Below, one piece after another: positions 24,877 to 33,283 of a stretch of DNA of 64,000 nucleotides (its first letter is position 1; each line of letters starts with the position of its first letter). A model generated the notes under the pieces. It searched no databases and was not told the origin of the DNA. It saw nothing but the letters and a program-made list of their open reading frames with translations. A program made the translations under genes and the position numbers. Source of the stretch: Paraburkholderia sp. SOS3 (lineage in GTDB: Bacteria > Pseudomonadota > Gammaproteobacteria > Burkholderiales > Burkholderiaceae); NCBI RefSeq assembly GCF_001922345.1, contig NZ_CP018811.1:2232001-2296000 (forward strand). Direction: 5' to 3'.

Positions 24877-26202
24877 TCAGAAGTCGGCGACCTTGCCCCA
24901 CACCGGTTTTTCGAACCGCTCCGGACGGTAAGGCGCGGGATCGACGAGCGGGGTCGCGCCGGTGACCATGTCCGCCACGAGATGACCGCATCCTGGCCCA
25001 ATGCCGAAGCCGTGACCGCTCAGACCCGCGGCCACCACGAAGCCGGGCAGCGACTGCACTTCGCCGATCGCGGGGATGCCGTCCGGCGTCATGTCGATAT
25101 AGCCGGCCCAGGACGCGGCCACGCGTGCTTCGCCGATCACCGGGCACAGATCGATCGCGCGCCTGCGAATCTCCTTGAGGGTCGCCTGGTTGACGCACGG
25201 GTCCAGCACGCGCATCTTTTCCATCGGCGTTGGCCGATCGAGCCGCCAGCGGCCCATGCCTTCATGGCCGGAACGCACGCCTTCGAGATTGCCAGGGCTG
25301 AGACTGCGCCAGCGATTCGCGAACATCGGCAGAAAGTCCTTTGCATAGCGGGCTTTTTGCAGCGTAGGGTCGAACTTTGCCAGGCCGCTGATGGCGAGCG
25401 AATAGGCTTCGTCGCCGCGTCGCGTGATGGTGATGCTCTTCGTGTGCAGCGCATCGGGTAACGTACCGCGTGCCAGCGAGATCGACATGACCGACGAGCG
25501 GATGGTGGCCTGCGGCAAGCGGATGCCGAGTTGCCGGCAAAACGTCGACGCCCATGCGCCACCCGACAGGACCGCGATCTTCGTGCGGATCACGCCGTGC
25601 TCGGTCACCACGCCGCTGACCCTGCCGCCCTCGGTTTCGATGCCGCGTGCCGCGCAGTTCTGGTGAACCGTGCCACCGAGCTTGATGATGCTGCGCGCGA
25701 CAGCCGGTGCGGCGTTGGCCGGGTCGGCCGTGCCGTCGGTCGGTGCAAACACGCCACCCTTCCAGCTGCGCCCGGTAGCGGTAGCCCGCTCGTTGGCCTG
25801 CTTGCTGCCGAGCACCTCGGTCTTGACGCCGGCCGTACGTGCGAATTCGCACCAGCGCGTCCATTTTCCGAGTTCGTCGTCGTCATTGCTCAGGTACAGC
25901 AGACCGCTGCGGCGAAAACCAGCGGATTCGCCGGATTCGTCTTCGAACTGTTGCCAGAGTCGCAGGCTTTCGGTCGCAATCGGCAATTCGCGCGCGTCGC
26001 GGTTCTGTTGCCGGCACCAGCCCCAGTTCCGGCTGGATTGCTCGCCGCCGACCAACCCTTTTTCGATCAGCGCGACTTTTACGCCGCGCCTCGCGAGAAA
26101 CCATGCGGTGAATACGCCGACGATGCCCGCGCCTATCACGACGACGTCGGCGCTATCGGGGAGCGTGGGGGTGGTGTCAATGCGGGTCAACGGTACGCGC
26201 AT
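24877..26202 (-). CDS. FAD-dependent oxidoreductase (DAO family, amine/amino-acid oxidase)
   Basis: Of about 441 residues, it begins MRVPLTRIDTTPTLPDSADVVVIGAGIVGVFTAWFLARRG, giving the FAD-binding GxGxxG (quoted in parts: DVVIGAGIVG lies near residues 19-28). It also has EQSSRNWGWCRQQ as the flavin contact region and GLSGHGFGIGPGCG near the C terminus. I chose ATG 26202, with AAGGAA upstream, over an in-frame ATG at 26301 that would overlap the GNAT gene. It is the third DAO-family enzyme in the island. It probably produces the aldehyde or 2-oxoacid used by the adjacent ALDH. Confidence 0.88.
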   Translation of the reverse strand: MRVPLTRIDTTPTLPDSADVVVIGAGIVGVFTAWFLARRGVKVALIEKGLVGGEQSSRNWGWCRQQNRDARELPIATESLRLWQQFEDESGESAGFRRSGLLYLSNDDDELGKWTRWCEFARTAGVKTEVLGSKQANERATATGRSWKGGVFAPTDGTADPANAAPAVARSIIKLGGTVHQNCAARGIETEGGRVSGVVTEHGVIRTKIAVLSGGAWASTFCRQLGIRLPQATIRSSVMSISLARGTLPDALHTKSITITRRGDEAYSLAISGLAKFDPTLQKARYAKDFLPMFANRWRSLSPGNLEGVRSGHEGMGRWRLDRPTPMEKMRVLDPCVNQATLKEIRRRAIDLCPVIGEARVAASWAGYIDMTPDGIPAIGEVQSLPGFVVAAGLSGHGFGIGPGCGHLVADMVTGATPLVDPAPYRPERFEKPVWGKVADF

Positions 26203-26272
26203 CTGTGAGAGTTCCTTCGTGGGTCGCGTGTCGGGGTCGATCGTCTGCTGGCAAACGGGCTTGCCGGAACGT

Positions 26273-27175
26273 CTAGAACATCGCCTGGCTAACGATCCCA
26301 TATAGCCGGTAGACAGGGTCGGGGGCGCCTTGATGCGCGACGGCGGGTGCGTTGCGGACCATCCTGATCGTGGTGTCGACGCGCTTCAGTCCTTGCGCGG
26401 CCAGCCAGTCGGCCAGACTCGCGCCGGCCGGCACGTCGATTCGAATGAATTCACCTTCGCGGTTGTTCAGCCAATAGCCAATCAAGGCTTTCGCACGAAG
26501 ATCGTCGGGCGAGCGCATCGCGGCCATCGGGCCGATGACGAGGCCTCTGCCGAAGCGGCGCAGGATCGAAAATCCAATAATCTCGCTGTCGCGCTCCAGC
26601 ACCACGCTGTCGCCCATTTTCAGCAACGCTGACATCATCGCGTTCCGTTCGAGGCCCGAAGCGCGCGTCGCGAGTTCGATGAGTGCCGGGAAATCGGCAG
26701 CCGTCGCGCTTCGCAGTCGTTCGCCGTCGGGCAATGCGACCGGCAAGGTTTTGCCGACGGTCCCCTGATGCTGGTCCAGCGAGTCGCATACGTCGAAACC
26801 GAGCTTTTCATAGAGCGGACGGCCTGCCGGTGTCGCGTGCAAAAACGTGATGCGCGGCCCCAGTTCTTCGAGTACCAACTCCATGAGCTTGCGGCCGATG
26901 CCGCGTCCCTGATGCTCCTGCGACACGATCACGAGACCGAGCGACGCGCGGTCCGTGCCGAACTTCCAGCACAACGCCGTGCCGATCAGCGCGCCGTTTT
27001 CTTCGGCGACGAATCCCGTGCCCTGTTCGGCCGCGAATTGCCAGTCTTCCGCACGATGCGGCCAACTGAAAGCGGTCGACAAACCACAAGCCGCCGGACA
27101 GTCGGCTGGCGTGAAGCTTCGATAGTGAAGCGCTTGCGTTGAAGGCGTAGCGCTGACGGCACAATCCTGGTTCAT
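26273..27175 (-). CDS. Two-domain GNAT N-acetyltransferase (paralogue 2)
   Basis: The 300-residue protein shares domain order and many blocks with the GNAT at 1525-2409: HRAEDWQFAAEQGTGFVAEE, the acetyl-CoA loop QGRGIGRKLMELVLEE, FLHATPAGRPLYEKLGF, and the C-terminal Asp/Gly-rich domain ending GIVSQAMF. It starts 25 bp after the alcohol dehydrogenase stop, with GGGA upstream, and precedes the FAD oxidoreductase by 70 bp, so it is operonic. Its linkage to a deacylase and oxidases suggests acetylation of an amine in the pathway, but no substrate can be named. Confidence 0.85.
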   Translation of the reverse strand: MNQDCAVSATPSTQALHYRSFTPADCPAACGLSTAFSWPHRAEDWQFAAEQGTGFVAEENGALIGTALCWKFGTDRASLGLVIVSQEHQGRGIGRKLMELVLEELGPRITFLHATPAGRPLYEKLGFDVCDSLDQHQGTVGKTLPVALPDGERLRSATAADFPALIELATRASGLERNAMMSALLKMGDSVVLERDSEIIGFSILRRFGRGLVIGPMAAMRSPDDLRAKALIGYWLNNREGEFIRIDVPAGASLADWLAAQGLKRVDTTIRMVRNAPAVAHQGAPDPVYRLYGIVSQAMF

Positions 27176-27200
27176 TTGATTTTGTTCCCGATCCTGAACT

Positions 27201-28262
27201 TCAGATCCCGGACTTCAGCGAGCCCAGATCAATCACAAACCGATATTTAACGTCGCTTCTGAGCATCCGGTCGAAGGCTTCGTTGACCTGTTCAATATCG
27301 ATCATTTCTATCTCGCAAGTGATGCCATGCTTGCCGCAAAAATCGAGCATTTCCTGCGTTTGCGCGATGCCGCCGATGAACGAGCCCGCCACCGATTTCC
27401 GCTTGGACAACATCGGCGACGAGTTCAGCGCGGGTTCGAGCGGGCCGAAATAGCCCACGAGCACCAGCGTGCCGCCCGAATCAAGCGTGGCAACATAAGG
27501 ATTGAGGTCGTGCTGGTATGGAATGGTGTCGATAATCAGATCAAAGCGGCTTTTTGCCGCGTTCATCTGCAGTGCATCGCTCGACAGCACGACATCGCGG
27601 GCGCCCAGCGCACGGGCATCCGCGTCTTTGCCAGGCGATCGTGTGATCAGCGTCACTTCGGCGCCCATCGCGCTGGCCAGCTTGATGGCCATATGACCGA
27701 GGCCACCCAATCCGATGACGGCAACCCGCGAACCGACGCCGACGTTCCAGTGCCGCAACGGCGAATACGATGTGATACCGGCACACAATAGCGGTGCCGC
27801 GCCCTTGAGATCGAGGTTATCCGGCATCCTGAGGACGAACTTCTCCGACACGATAATCTCGTCGGCATACCCGCCTTGAGTGCGGGATTGATCATGCCGA
27901 TCGGTATTGTTGTACGTCGAAGTCGCACCGTTCTCGCAATACTGTTCGAGCCCATTAAGGCATGTCTTGCAGTGCTGGCATGAATCGACCATGCAACCTA
28001 CGCCCACAGGGTCTCCCACCTTGAAACGCGTCACGTCGGAGCCGACTTCCTTGATCCGTCCGACGATCTCATGGCCCGGCACCATCGGGTATCTGGCGTT
28101 GCCCCAATTGTTGCGCGTGCTATGCAGGTCCGAATGACAAACACCGCAGTACAACACTTCGATTACGACATCATTGTTGCGCGGAGTGCGGCGTTCGAAG
28201 TCGAACAGGCTCAATGGCGTCGTCGATGAAGTGGCAGCGTATCCTCGTGCAGCACGTCCCAT
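27201..28262 (-). CDS. Zinc-dependent alcohol dehydrogenase (YahK/cinnamyl-alcohol type)
   Basis: The 353-residue medium-chain dehydrogenase has the catalytic zinc ligands in YCGVCHSDLH and PGHEIVGR, the structural zinc cluster C-x2-C-x2-C-x7-C (CQHCKTCLNGLEQYC), and the NAD(P) fold VAVIGLGGLGHMAIKLA. It interconverts primary alcohols and aldehydes, commonly with NADPH in the YahK branch. It may be the first gene of the leftward operon that runs through GNAT, FAD oxidoreductase, ALDH and M20. The 252-bp stretch upstream is AT-richer and probably holds the promoter; I see no gene there. Confidence 0.9.
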   Translation of the reverse strand: MGRAARGYAATSSTTPLSLFDFERRTPRNNDVVIEVLYCGVCHSDLHSTRNNWGNARYPMVPGHEIVGRIKEVGSDVTRFKVGDPVGVGCMVDSCQHCKTCLNGLEQYCENGATSTYNNTDRHDQSRTQGGYADEIIVSEKFVLRMPDNLDLKGAAPLLCAGITSYSPLRHWNVGVGSRVAVIGLGGLGHMAIKLASAMGAEVTLITRSPGKDADARALGARDVVLSSDALQMNAAKSRFDLIIDTIPYQHDLNPYVATLDSGGTLVLVGYFGPLEPALNSSPMLSKRKSVAGSFIGGIAQTQEMLDFCGKHGITCEIEMIDIEQVNEAFDRMLRSDVKYRFVIDLGSLKSGI

Positions 28263-28514
28263 CTATATGTCCTCGATTAATCCGTGGTGAGATTGCTTGC
28301 GTTGAAATAGGCATGCCGTCGAGTCCGCTGAGCGCGCGAGTCGGGAAGATTTCGACGGGCGCGATGTGGGTCGAAAGCGTCTTCATGTTACGCGTTGACC
28401 ATCGCGCAACAACGCTCGAAAAAAATTTCAAAAGAACATGAAAACCGCGTTTGACGTGGCTCGCGCAGCATTTTATGTGGCGTGCTGATTGGCATGACTC
28501 GGTGGAGCGGCGAA

Positions 28515-29645
28515 TCACCAGCCGTAGAAACGCGGCCAGGTTTCAATCGTGCCGTCCGGCATGATGGCCTGATAGGCCGGATGTTGCGCGCCCGTGGCAC
28601 ATGCATGATTGGGAAGAATGCGCAGCCGCGTACCAAGCGGAAAGCGCGTCTCGATCTCATGGTCCGGCGAACCGGATCGGGAAATGATGCCGTGCTCCTG
28701 GTTCGCGCCGCTCATGAGATAGCCGTCCAGCACTTCGCCGTTTTCCCGACACACGGCCCCATAACCGAAGTCGTGCTTCTGGCGCTGCGTGCCGCGATCG
28801 CGGCTCATGGCCATCCATCCCGCGTCGACGATAGCCCAGCCTTTTTCGCGCTGGTGGCCGATCACGGTGGTCAGGACGCTCAGAGCGATTTCGGGCATCT
28901 GATTGACGCCTACGCCATGCATGACGAGATCGAACATCACATAGACTCCGGCGCGAACTTCGGTCACGCCTTCAAGATGCTCGGCCGCTAGCGCGGTCGG
29001 CGTCGAGCCGATGCTCACGACCTCGCATGGCAGGCCCGCCGCACGAAGACGTTGTGCCGCGCGCACGCAGCCCGAACGCTCCTGTTCGGCAATCCGGACC
29101 AGCGCGTCGTGCGTGTCGTAGTCGTAGCTGGAGCCCGCATGGGCGATCACGCCGCCAACGACCATGCCGCCGTCCGACAGGGTGTGCGCGACCTCGAGGA
29201 GCAGGTCGTCGTCGGGCGCGATACCCGACCGATGACCGTCCACGTCGATTTCGATCCAGACTTCGAATGTTGCGTGATGCTCCCGCCCGAAGGAAACGAT
29301 GGCCTGCGCGCACGCGATGCTGTCGGCGACGATTTTCAGTGCGCAGCCTTGCTGTCTCAGCGCCAGTGCCTGCGGCAGCCTGGCCGGCGCCATCCCCACT
29401 GCATAGACGATGTCACGAATGCCGCTGGCGAAGAACTGTTCGGCTTCCTTCAGCGTGGATACGGTGATGCCGCGCGCACCGGCGTCGATCTGCGCCCTGA
29501 CAATCTGAGCACATTTGGTGGTCTTCACGTGCGGGCGAAAGCTCACGCCCAGGGCGTTCATACGCCGTTGCATCCGGTCGATATTGCGATTCATGCGCTC
29601 GACATCGATCAGTGCTGCGGGCGTGTTCAACGACGGCAATTCCAT
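28515..29645 (-). CDS. DSD1-type PLP enzyme (D-threonine aldolase / D-serine dehydratase-like)
   Basis: The product of about 376 residues has an alanine-racemase-like N-terminal barrel (LNTPAALIDVERMNRN, then RPHVKTTKC with the PLP lysine) and the C-terminal D-serine dehydratase-like domain. The latter holds the zinc ligands His and Cys in LPNHACATG. Members cleave D-threonine or 3-hydroxy-D-amino acids to glycine plus aldehyde, or dehydrate D-serine. ATG 29645 with CAGGGAG upstream is the preferred start. A LysR gene lies just upstream on the same strand. The theme of D-amino-acid handling fits the nearby HcnABC-like complex. Confidence 0.88.
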   Translation of the reverse strand: MELPSLNTPAALIDVERMNRNIDRMQRRMNALGVSFRPHVKTTKCAQIVRAQIDAGARGITVSTLKEAEQFFASGIRDIVYAVGMAPARLPQALALRQQGCALKIVADSIACAQAIVSFGREHHATFEVWIEIDVDGHRSGIAPDDDLLLEVAHTLSDGGMVVGGVIAHAGSSYDYDTHDALVRIAEQERSGCVRAAQRLRAAGLPCEVVSIGSTPTALAAEHLEGVTEVRAGVYVMFDLVMHGVGVNQMPEIALSVLTTVIGHQREKGWAIVDAGWMAMSRDRGTQRQKHDFGYGAVCRENGEVLDGYLMSGANQEHGIISRSGSPDHEIETRFPLGTRLRILPNHACATGAQHPAYQAIMPDGTIETWPRFYGW

Positions 29646-29743
29646 CTGCGGCTCCCTGCGATTCTTTGCTTTAGTGGTGCTCAGGCATCGGCGTGGCGCC
29701 GTGCGGATGCTGGCCACTATAGGAGGGCAGGGCGAGCTTGTGA

Positions 29744-29769
29744 TTAACGAAGGATAAAGCGATCGTTAA
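29744..29769. promoter_or_regulatory. Inverted repeat TTAACG-N14-CGTTAA upstream of the DSD1-type gene
   Basis: The arms are exact and lie about 100 bp before the DSD1 start, in an AT-richer patch between it and the LysR gene. The sequence TTAACGAAG at the left arm recurs at 30727-30735 just before the LysR start, so both may be sites for that regulator. Confidence 0.4.
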
Positions 29770-29795
29770 GCCCGATTAAATGACCGGTCACTACG

Positions 29796-30716
29796 TCATG
29801 TGCGCCAGGGGACGGGGTCGAAGGCTCGTTTGGCGGCTTCGAGAAAGACGGACTGGCGGATTGTCAGGCCGTGACGCGTGGGCGTCAGGACCATGACAGG
29901 CGCCGATTCGAGCCGCCATGACGGCAACACGCGCTTCAGTTTTCCGGCCGCGATCAGCCGTGCCGCATCCCATTCGGATCGCTCGACAATGCCGAGGCCG
30001 TCGATCGCCCAGTCGCTGACGACGGTACCGTCGTTCGACGACAAGGCGCCGTCCAGCCGGATCGTGACCGATTTGCCGCCGCGTTTGCCGTCGGCGTCGG
30101 GTTGGATGAAGCGCAGGCGGGTCACGTCTTCGTCGTTCTCGCGCAAGGTTAGCCATTCGTACTGCGTGAGTTGCGATGGATGGTCGAGCTTCGACAGGCG
30201 GCGCGCGAGGGACGGACTTGCGCACAGAAAACGCTCGTTCGGAGCGAGGTAGTGTCCGACCCACGACGACCCCTTGAGGTTGCCGATGGAGACGACCACA
30301 TCGGCACCCGCCGCCGCCGTCAGCGGACTGTCGGAGAGGATCAGCGAAATCGCGAGATTCGGATGCGAGCGATGCAGATCGCGAATCAGCGGCGCGACAT
30401 GTGCGCGCCCAAAGCCAAATGGAGCGACGACGCGCAAATGACCGCCGACGCCGGCCGTCTCGCCCGAGACGCGTGACGGAATCGACTCGATTCGCTCGAG
30501 GATCTCGATCGCTTCCTGAACCAGTTGCTGGCCCTCCTGGGTGAGCGAGATGCCCCTTGCCTCGCGCGTGACCAATCGAACGCCCATACGTTCTTCGATA
30601 CGCTGCAAACGTACCGTGACGGCGGGCGGTGTCAGGTTCAATATTCGGGCCGCCGCGGCGAGTGATTGTGACGCGCCGAGGGCGCGAAACAGTCGCATGT
30701 CATCCAGTTCGATCAT
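29796..30716 (-). CDS. LysR-family transcriptional regulator
   Basis: The 306-residue protein has an N-terminal winged helix-turn-helix (FRALGASQSLAAAARILNLTPPAVTVRLQRIEERMGV) and a periplasmic-binding-protein-like effector domain, of standard LTTR length. It is upstream of and parallel to the DSD1-type gene, separated by 150 bp, and probably regulates it. A shared TTAACGAAG motif stands in front of both genes. The effector is unknown; a D-amino acid would be logical. Confidence 0.9.
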   Translation of the reverse strand: MIELDDMRLFRALGASQSLAAAARILNLTPPAVTVRLQRIEERMGVRLVTREARGISLTQEGQQLVQEAIEILERIESIPSRVSGETAGVGGHLRVVAPFGFGRAHVAPLIRDLHRSHPNLAISLILSDSPLTAAAGADVVVSIGNLKGSSWVGHYLAPNERFLCASPSLARRLSKLDHPSQLTQYEWLTLRENDEDVTRLRFIQPDADGKRGGKSVTIRLDGALSSNDGTVVSDWAIDGLGIVERSEWDAARLIAAGKLKRVLPSWRLESAPVMVLTPTRHGLTIRQSVFLEAAKRAFDPVPWRT

Positions 30717-30901
30717 TAAGCAGCTGTTAACGAAGAGGGAGTGGAGTATTAAACCTCGGAACGATACATTTTTCTACCGATGCGGCCTATGATCTCAATG
30801 CCACCCCAACCGATGCCAAGGCACGCATCCTGACGGCTAACATCGATCCCGATCGAGCTCGCCTGCCGACATCCATCGCGGCATCGCCCCAACGCCCCCG
30901 A

Positions 30902-31891
30902 CTAGACAACCTCGACGGACGGCACTTCGTCGGGCGCTGCTCCCCTGATCCCATCCTCGGCGACACGCGATCCCGACATTCGTTCGGCATGCCGAAATGT
31001 CTTCGGCGAACTGCCGGTGATCCGTTTGAAGGCGTGACTAAACGCGCTCTCGGACGCATAGCCAAGCGATTGGGCGATCACCGCCACCGGCGCGTCCCCT
31101 TCCCGCAATGCGCGCTCGGCAAGCCGCATGCGCCATTCGGTCAGATAGGTCAGCGGCGCGATGCCTGCAGTCTTTCTGAAGTGAAAAGCGAATGTCGTCC
31201 TCGACATGGCGCATGCCTTGGCGAGCTCATCGAGATGCCAGGACCGCGCGGGATCGCCGTGCATGAGCCGCAGCGCCGGAGCGAGGCGCGGATCCCGCAA
31301 TGCCCGCAGCCACCCGGCCGACATCGGGCCGGACGTTTTCAGGTGCGCTCGCAGAATCTGGATGAACAGCAGTTGCGAGAGCTGAGCCGAGACGAGTTGT
31401 GCTCCGGGCAGATCGGACCCGCGCTCCTCGACGAGATGATCGAGCAGCCACCGGAAGGTGATCGCCTGCGGCGACGCAGCGGACACATGGATCCACGGCG
31501 GCAGCACGTCGGACAGTAATCGGCCGCTCGTCGGATCGAGCAGGACATGGCCGCCGATGTGGGCGAAGTCGTTGCCGTCGCCGAGGACGGCCGTCGATCT
31601 GCCGGCGCCGGAGAACACGCTCATCGCCTCGATGGGCGCGACATCGGGATCGCTGGCCAGAACAAAAGCACGCTTCGCCGACAACAGTCCGACGTCCCCG
31701 GTACTGAAATGGATTGGTTCGGCTTCTCCGTCGATGCGAACCCAGCAGGTGCCTTTCACCACCGCAAAAAACTTGATTTTGTCCGGCGCCGGAAAACGGA
31801 TGGCCCACGCGCCGCCGGCGGTAAAACCGCCGGTCACCAGCGATTCGGCATGGGTGAACTTGAGGATGTCGGAAAACGGATCGGCATTCAT
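30902..31891 (-). CDS. AraC-family regulator with cupin-like sensing domain
   Basis: The protein of about 329 residues has a cupin-type N-terminal region (FFAVVKGTCWVRIDGEAEPIHFSTGDVGLL) and a C-terminal AraC double helix-turn-helix (WHLDELAKACAMSRTTFAFHFRKTAG and PVAVIAQSLGYASESAFSHAFKRITGSSPKTFR). ATG 31891 is chosen because it begins the conserved part; an in-frame ATG 15 codons upstream exists. It is divergent from the SDR reductase gene at 31999 with only 107 bp between starts, the usual layout for a local activator that responds to a reactive or aromatic substrate of the SDR. Confidence 0.88.
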   Translation of the reverse strand: MNADPFSDILKFTHAESLVTGGFTAGGAWAIRFPAPDKIKFFAVVKGTCWVRIDGEAEPIHFSTGDVGLLSAKRAFVLASDPDVAPIEAMSVFSGAGRSTAVLGDGNDFAHIGGHVLLDPTSGRLLSDVLPPWIHVSAASPQAITFRWLLDHLVEERGSDLPGAQLVSAQLSQLLFIQILRAHLKTSGPMSAGWLRALRDPRLAPALRLMHGDPARSWHLDELAKACAMSRTTFAFHFRKTAGIAPLTYLTEWRMRLAERALREGDAPVAVIAQSLGYASESAFSHAFKRITGSSPKTFRHAERMSGSRVAEDGIRGAAPDEVPSVEVV

Positions 31892-31998
31892 GTTCGTACT
31901 ATCGCGCAAGCAAATCGCACTGGCAAGCATTAACAATCCGGATGCCGGCGCTTAACCTCCGTGATGACGAATTCGTAACGGTCATTCGGAAAATCAAT

Positions 31999-33042
31999 AT
32001 GAGCAACAAAGACGTACAGGTTCTCGTCACTGGCGGGACCGGATTTATTGCGCAGCACTGCATGCTGGCGCTGCTGAACGATGGGTATCGCGTTCGAACG
32101 ACAGTACGTTCGCTGGCGCGCGAAGCCGAGGTACGCGCAAACCTCAGGACAGGCGGCGTCGAGGCGGGCGAACGCCTGTCGTTCGTCGCGGCCGATCTGG
32201 GAAGGGACGACGGGTGGGCCGAGGCCGCTGCCGGTTGCACATACGTGATGCACGGAGCCTCACCGACACCGACAGGCAATCAAACGAGCGATGAGGAATG
32301 GACGAGGCCCGCGGTCGACGGCAACGTGCGGGTGCTGCGCGCCGCGCGCGATGCCGGGGTCAGGCGCGTCGTGCTGACCTCCGCCTTCGGTGCGATTTGC
32401 GCCGGCCACGGGCCAATGACGCGGCCCTTCAACGAGACCGACTGGAGCGACCTGACCAGCAAGCATGTCTGGCCTTATCAGAAATCGAAGACATTGTCGG
32501 AGCGCGCGGCCTGGGACTTCGTCGCGCGCGAAGGGCAGGGCCTCGAACTGTCGGCCATCAATCCGGTCACCGTGCTCGGGCCGGTGCTTGGCGCTGACTA
32601 TTCGCATTCGATCCGCCTCATCAAAAACATCCTCGAGGGCCAACCGGGCAACCCCAAACTCAATTCGGGCTTTGTCGATGTGCGCGATGTGGCCGACCTG
32701 CATCTGCGCGCCATGACGCACGAAGCTGCCCGCGGCGAGCGTTTCCTCGCGATTGCCGGCGAGAGTATGTGGCTGGCCGACCTCGCCGGGGTGCTGAAAC
32801 AACGCATGGGGCCATTGGCCGACAAAGTATCGACGCGGGTGCTGCCGAATGCGGTCGTGCGTCTGGGCGCGCTTAAAGATCCGGCGCTGAGAGGGGCCGT
32901 GCCATTGCTGGGCCTGGTCCTGAACGCCACCAGTGAAAAGGCCATGCGCCTGCTCGGCTGGTCGCCGCGCTCGCGCGAGGACGCTATCGTTGCCACTGCC
33001 GAAAGTCTCGCGAGGCTCGGGCTGCTGCGCAGTTCACAGTAG
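31999..33042 (+). CDS. Extended SDR NAD(P)-dependent aldehyde reductase / epimerase-like
   Basis: The 347-residue protein has the NAD(P) motif VLVTGGTGFIAQHC at the N terminus and the catalytic Tyr-x3-Lys in WPYQKSKTLSE, placing it with dihydroflavonol-reductase-like aldehyde or ketone reductases. The start MSNKDVQ at 31999 gives the expected N terminus. It is regulated most likely by the divergent AraC protein. Downstream, 33043-33283 contains no gene I can support. Confidence 0.87.
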   Translation: MSNKDVQVLVTGGTGFIAQHCMLALLNDGYRVRTTVRSLAREAEVRANLRTGGVEAGERLSFVAADLGRDDGWAEAAAGCTYVMHGASPTPTGNQTSDEEWTRPAVDGNVRVLRAARDAGVRRVVLTSAFGAICAGHGPMTRPFNETDWSDLTSKHVWPYQKSKTLSERAAWDFVAREGQGLELSAINPVTVLGPVLGADYSHSIRLIKNILEGQPGNPKLNSGFVDVRDVADLHLRAMTHEAARGERFLAIAGESMWLADLAGVLKQRMGPLADKVSTRVLPNAVVRLGALKDPALRGAVPLLGLVLNATSEKAMRLLGWSPRSREDAIVATAESLARLGLLRSSQ

Positions 33043-33283
33043 TGACTGTCATCACGGGCTGCGCTATCGTCGGCGCGCTTTTTTGCTGTTGCGTCGACTC
33101 CATTCGAATTCGTTCATCGATCCGTGTTGTGCCGATGACGTATCGCAACTATCCGTCTGCGGAATAGCGGCGCAGTGACAGGTGTTTTGTCGCTGGTAGC
33201 CAGTGCCGTTATCGCGCGGATGCGGACGTCGTCTCTCTCCCGGGGCGGATCCATTGACTGCGCGCCCCCGGAGTTCGAAGCCT

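Noticed and set aside
28214..28441. A 75-codon frame in the gap before the alcohol dehydrogenase
   Set aside because: No ribosome-binding site, no recognisable domain, and an AT-richer promoter-like region is a better explanation.
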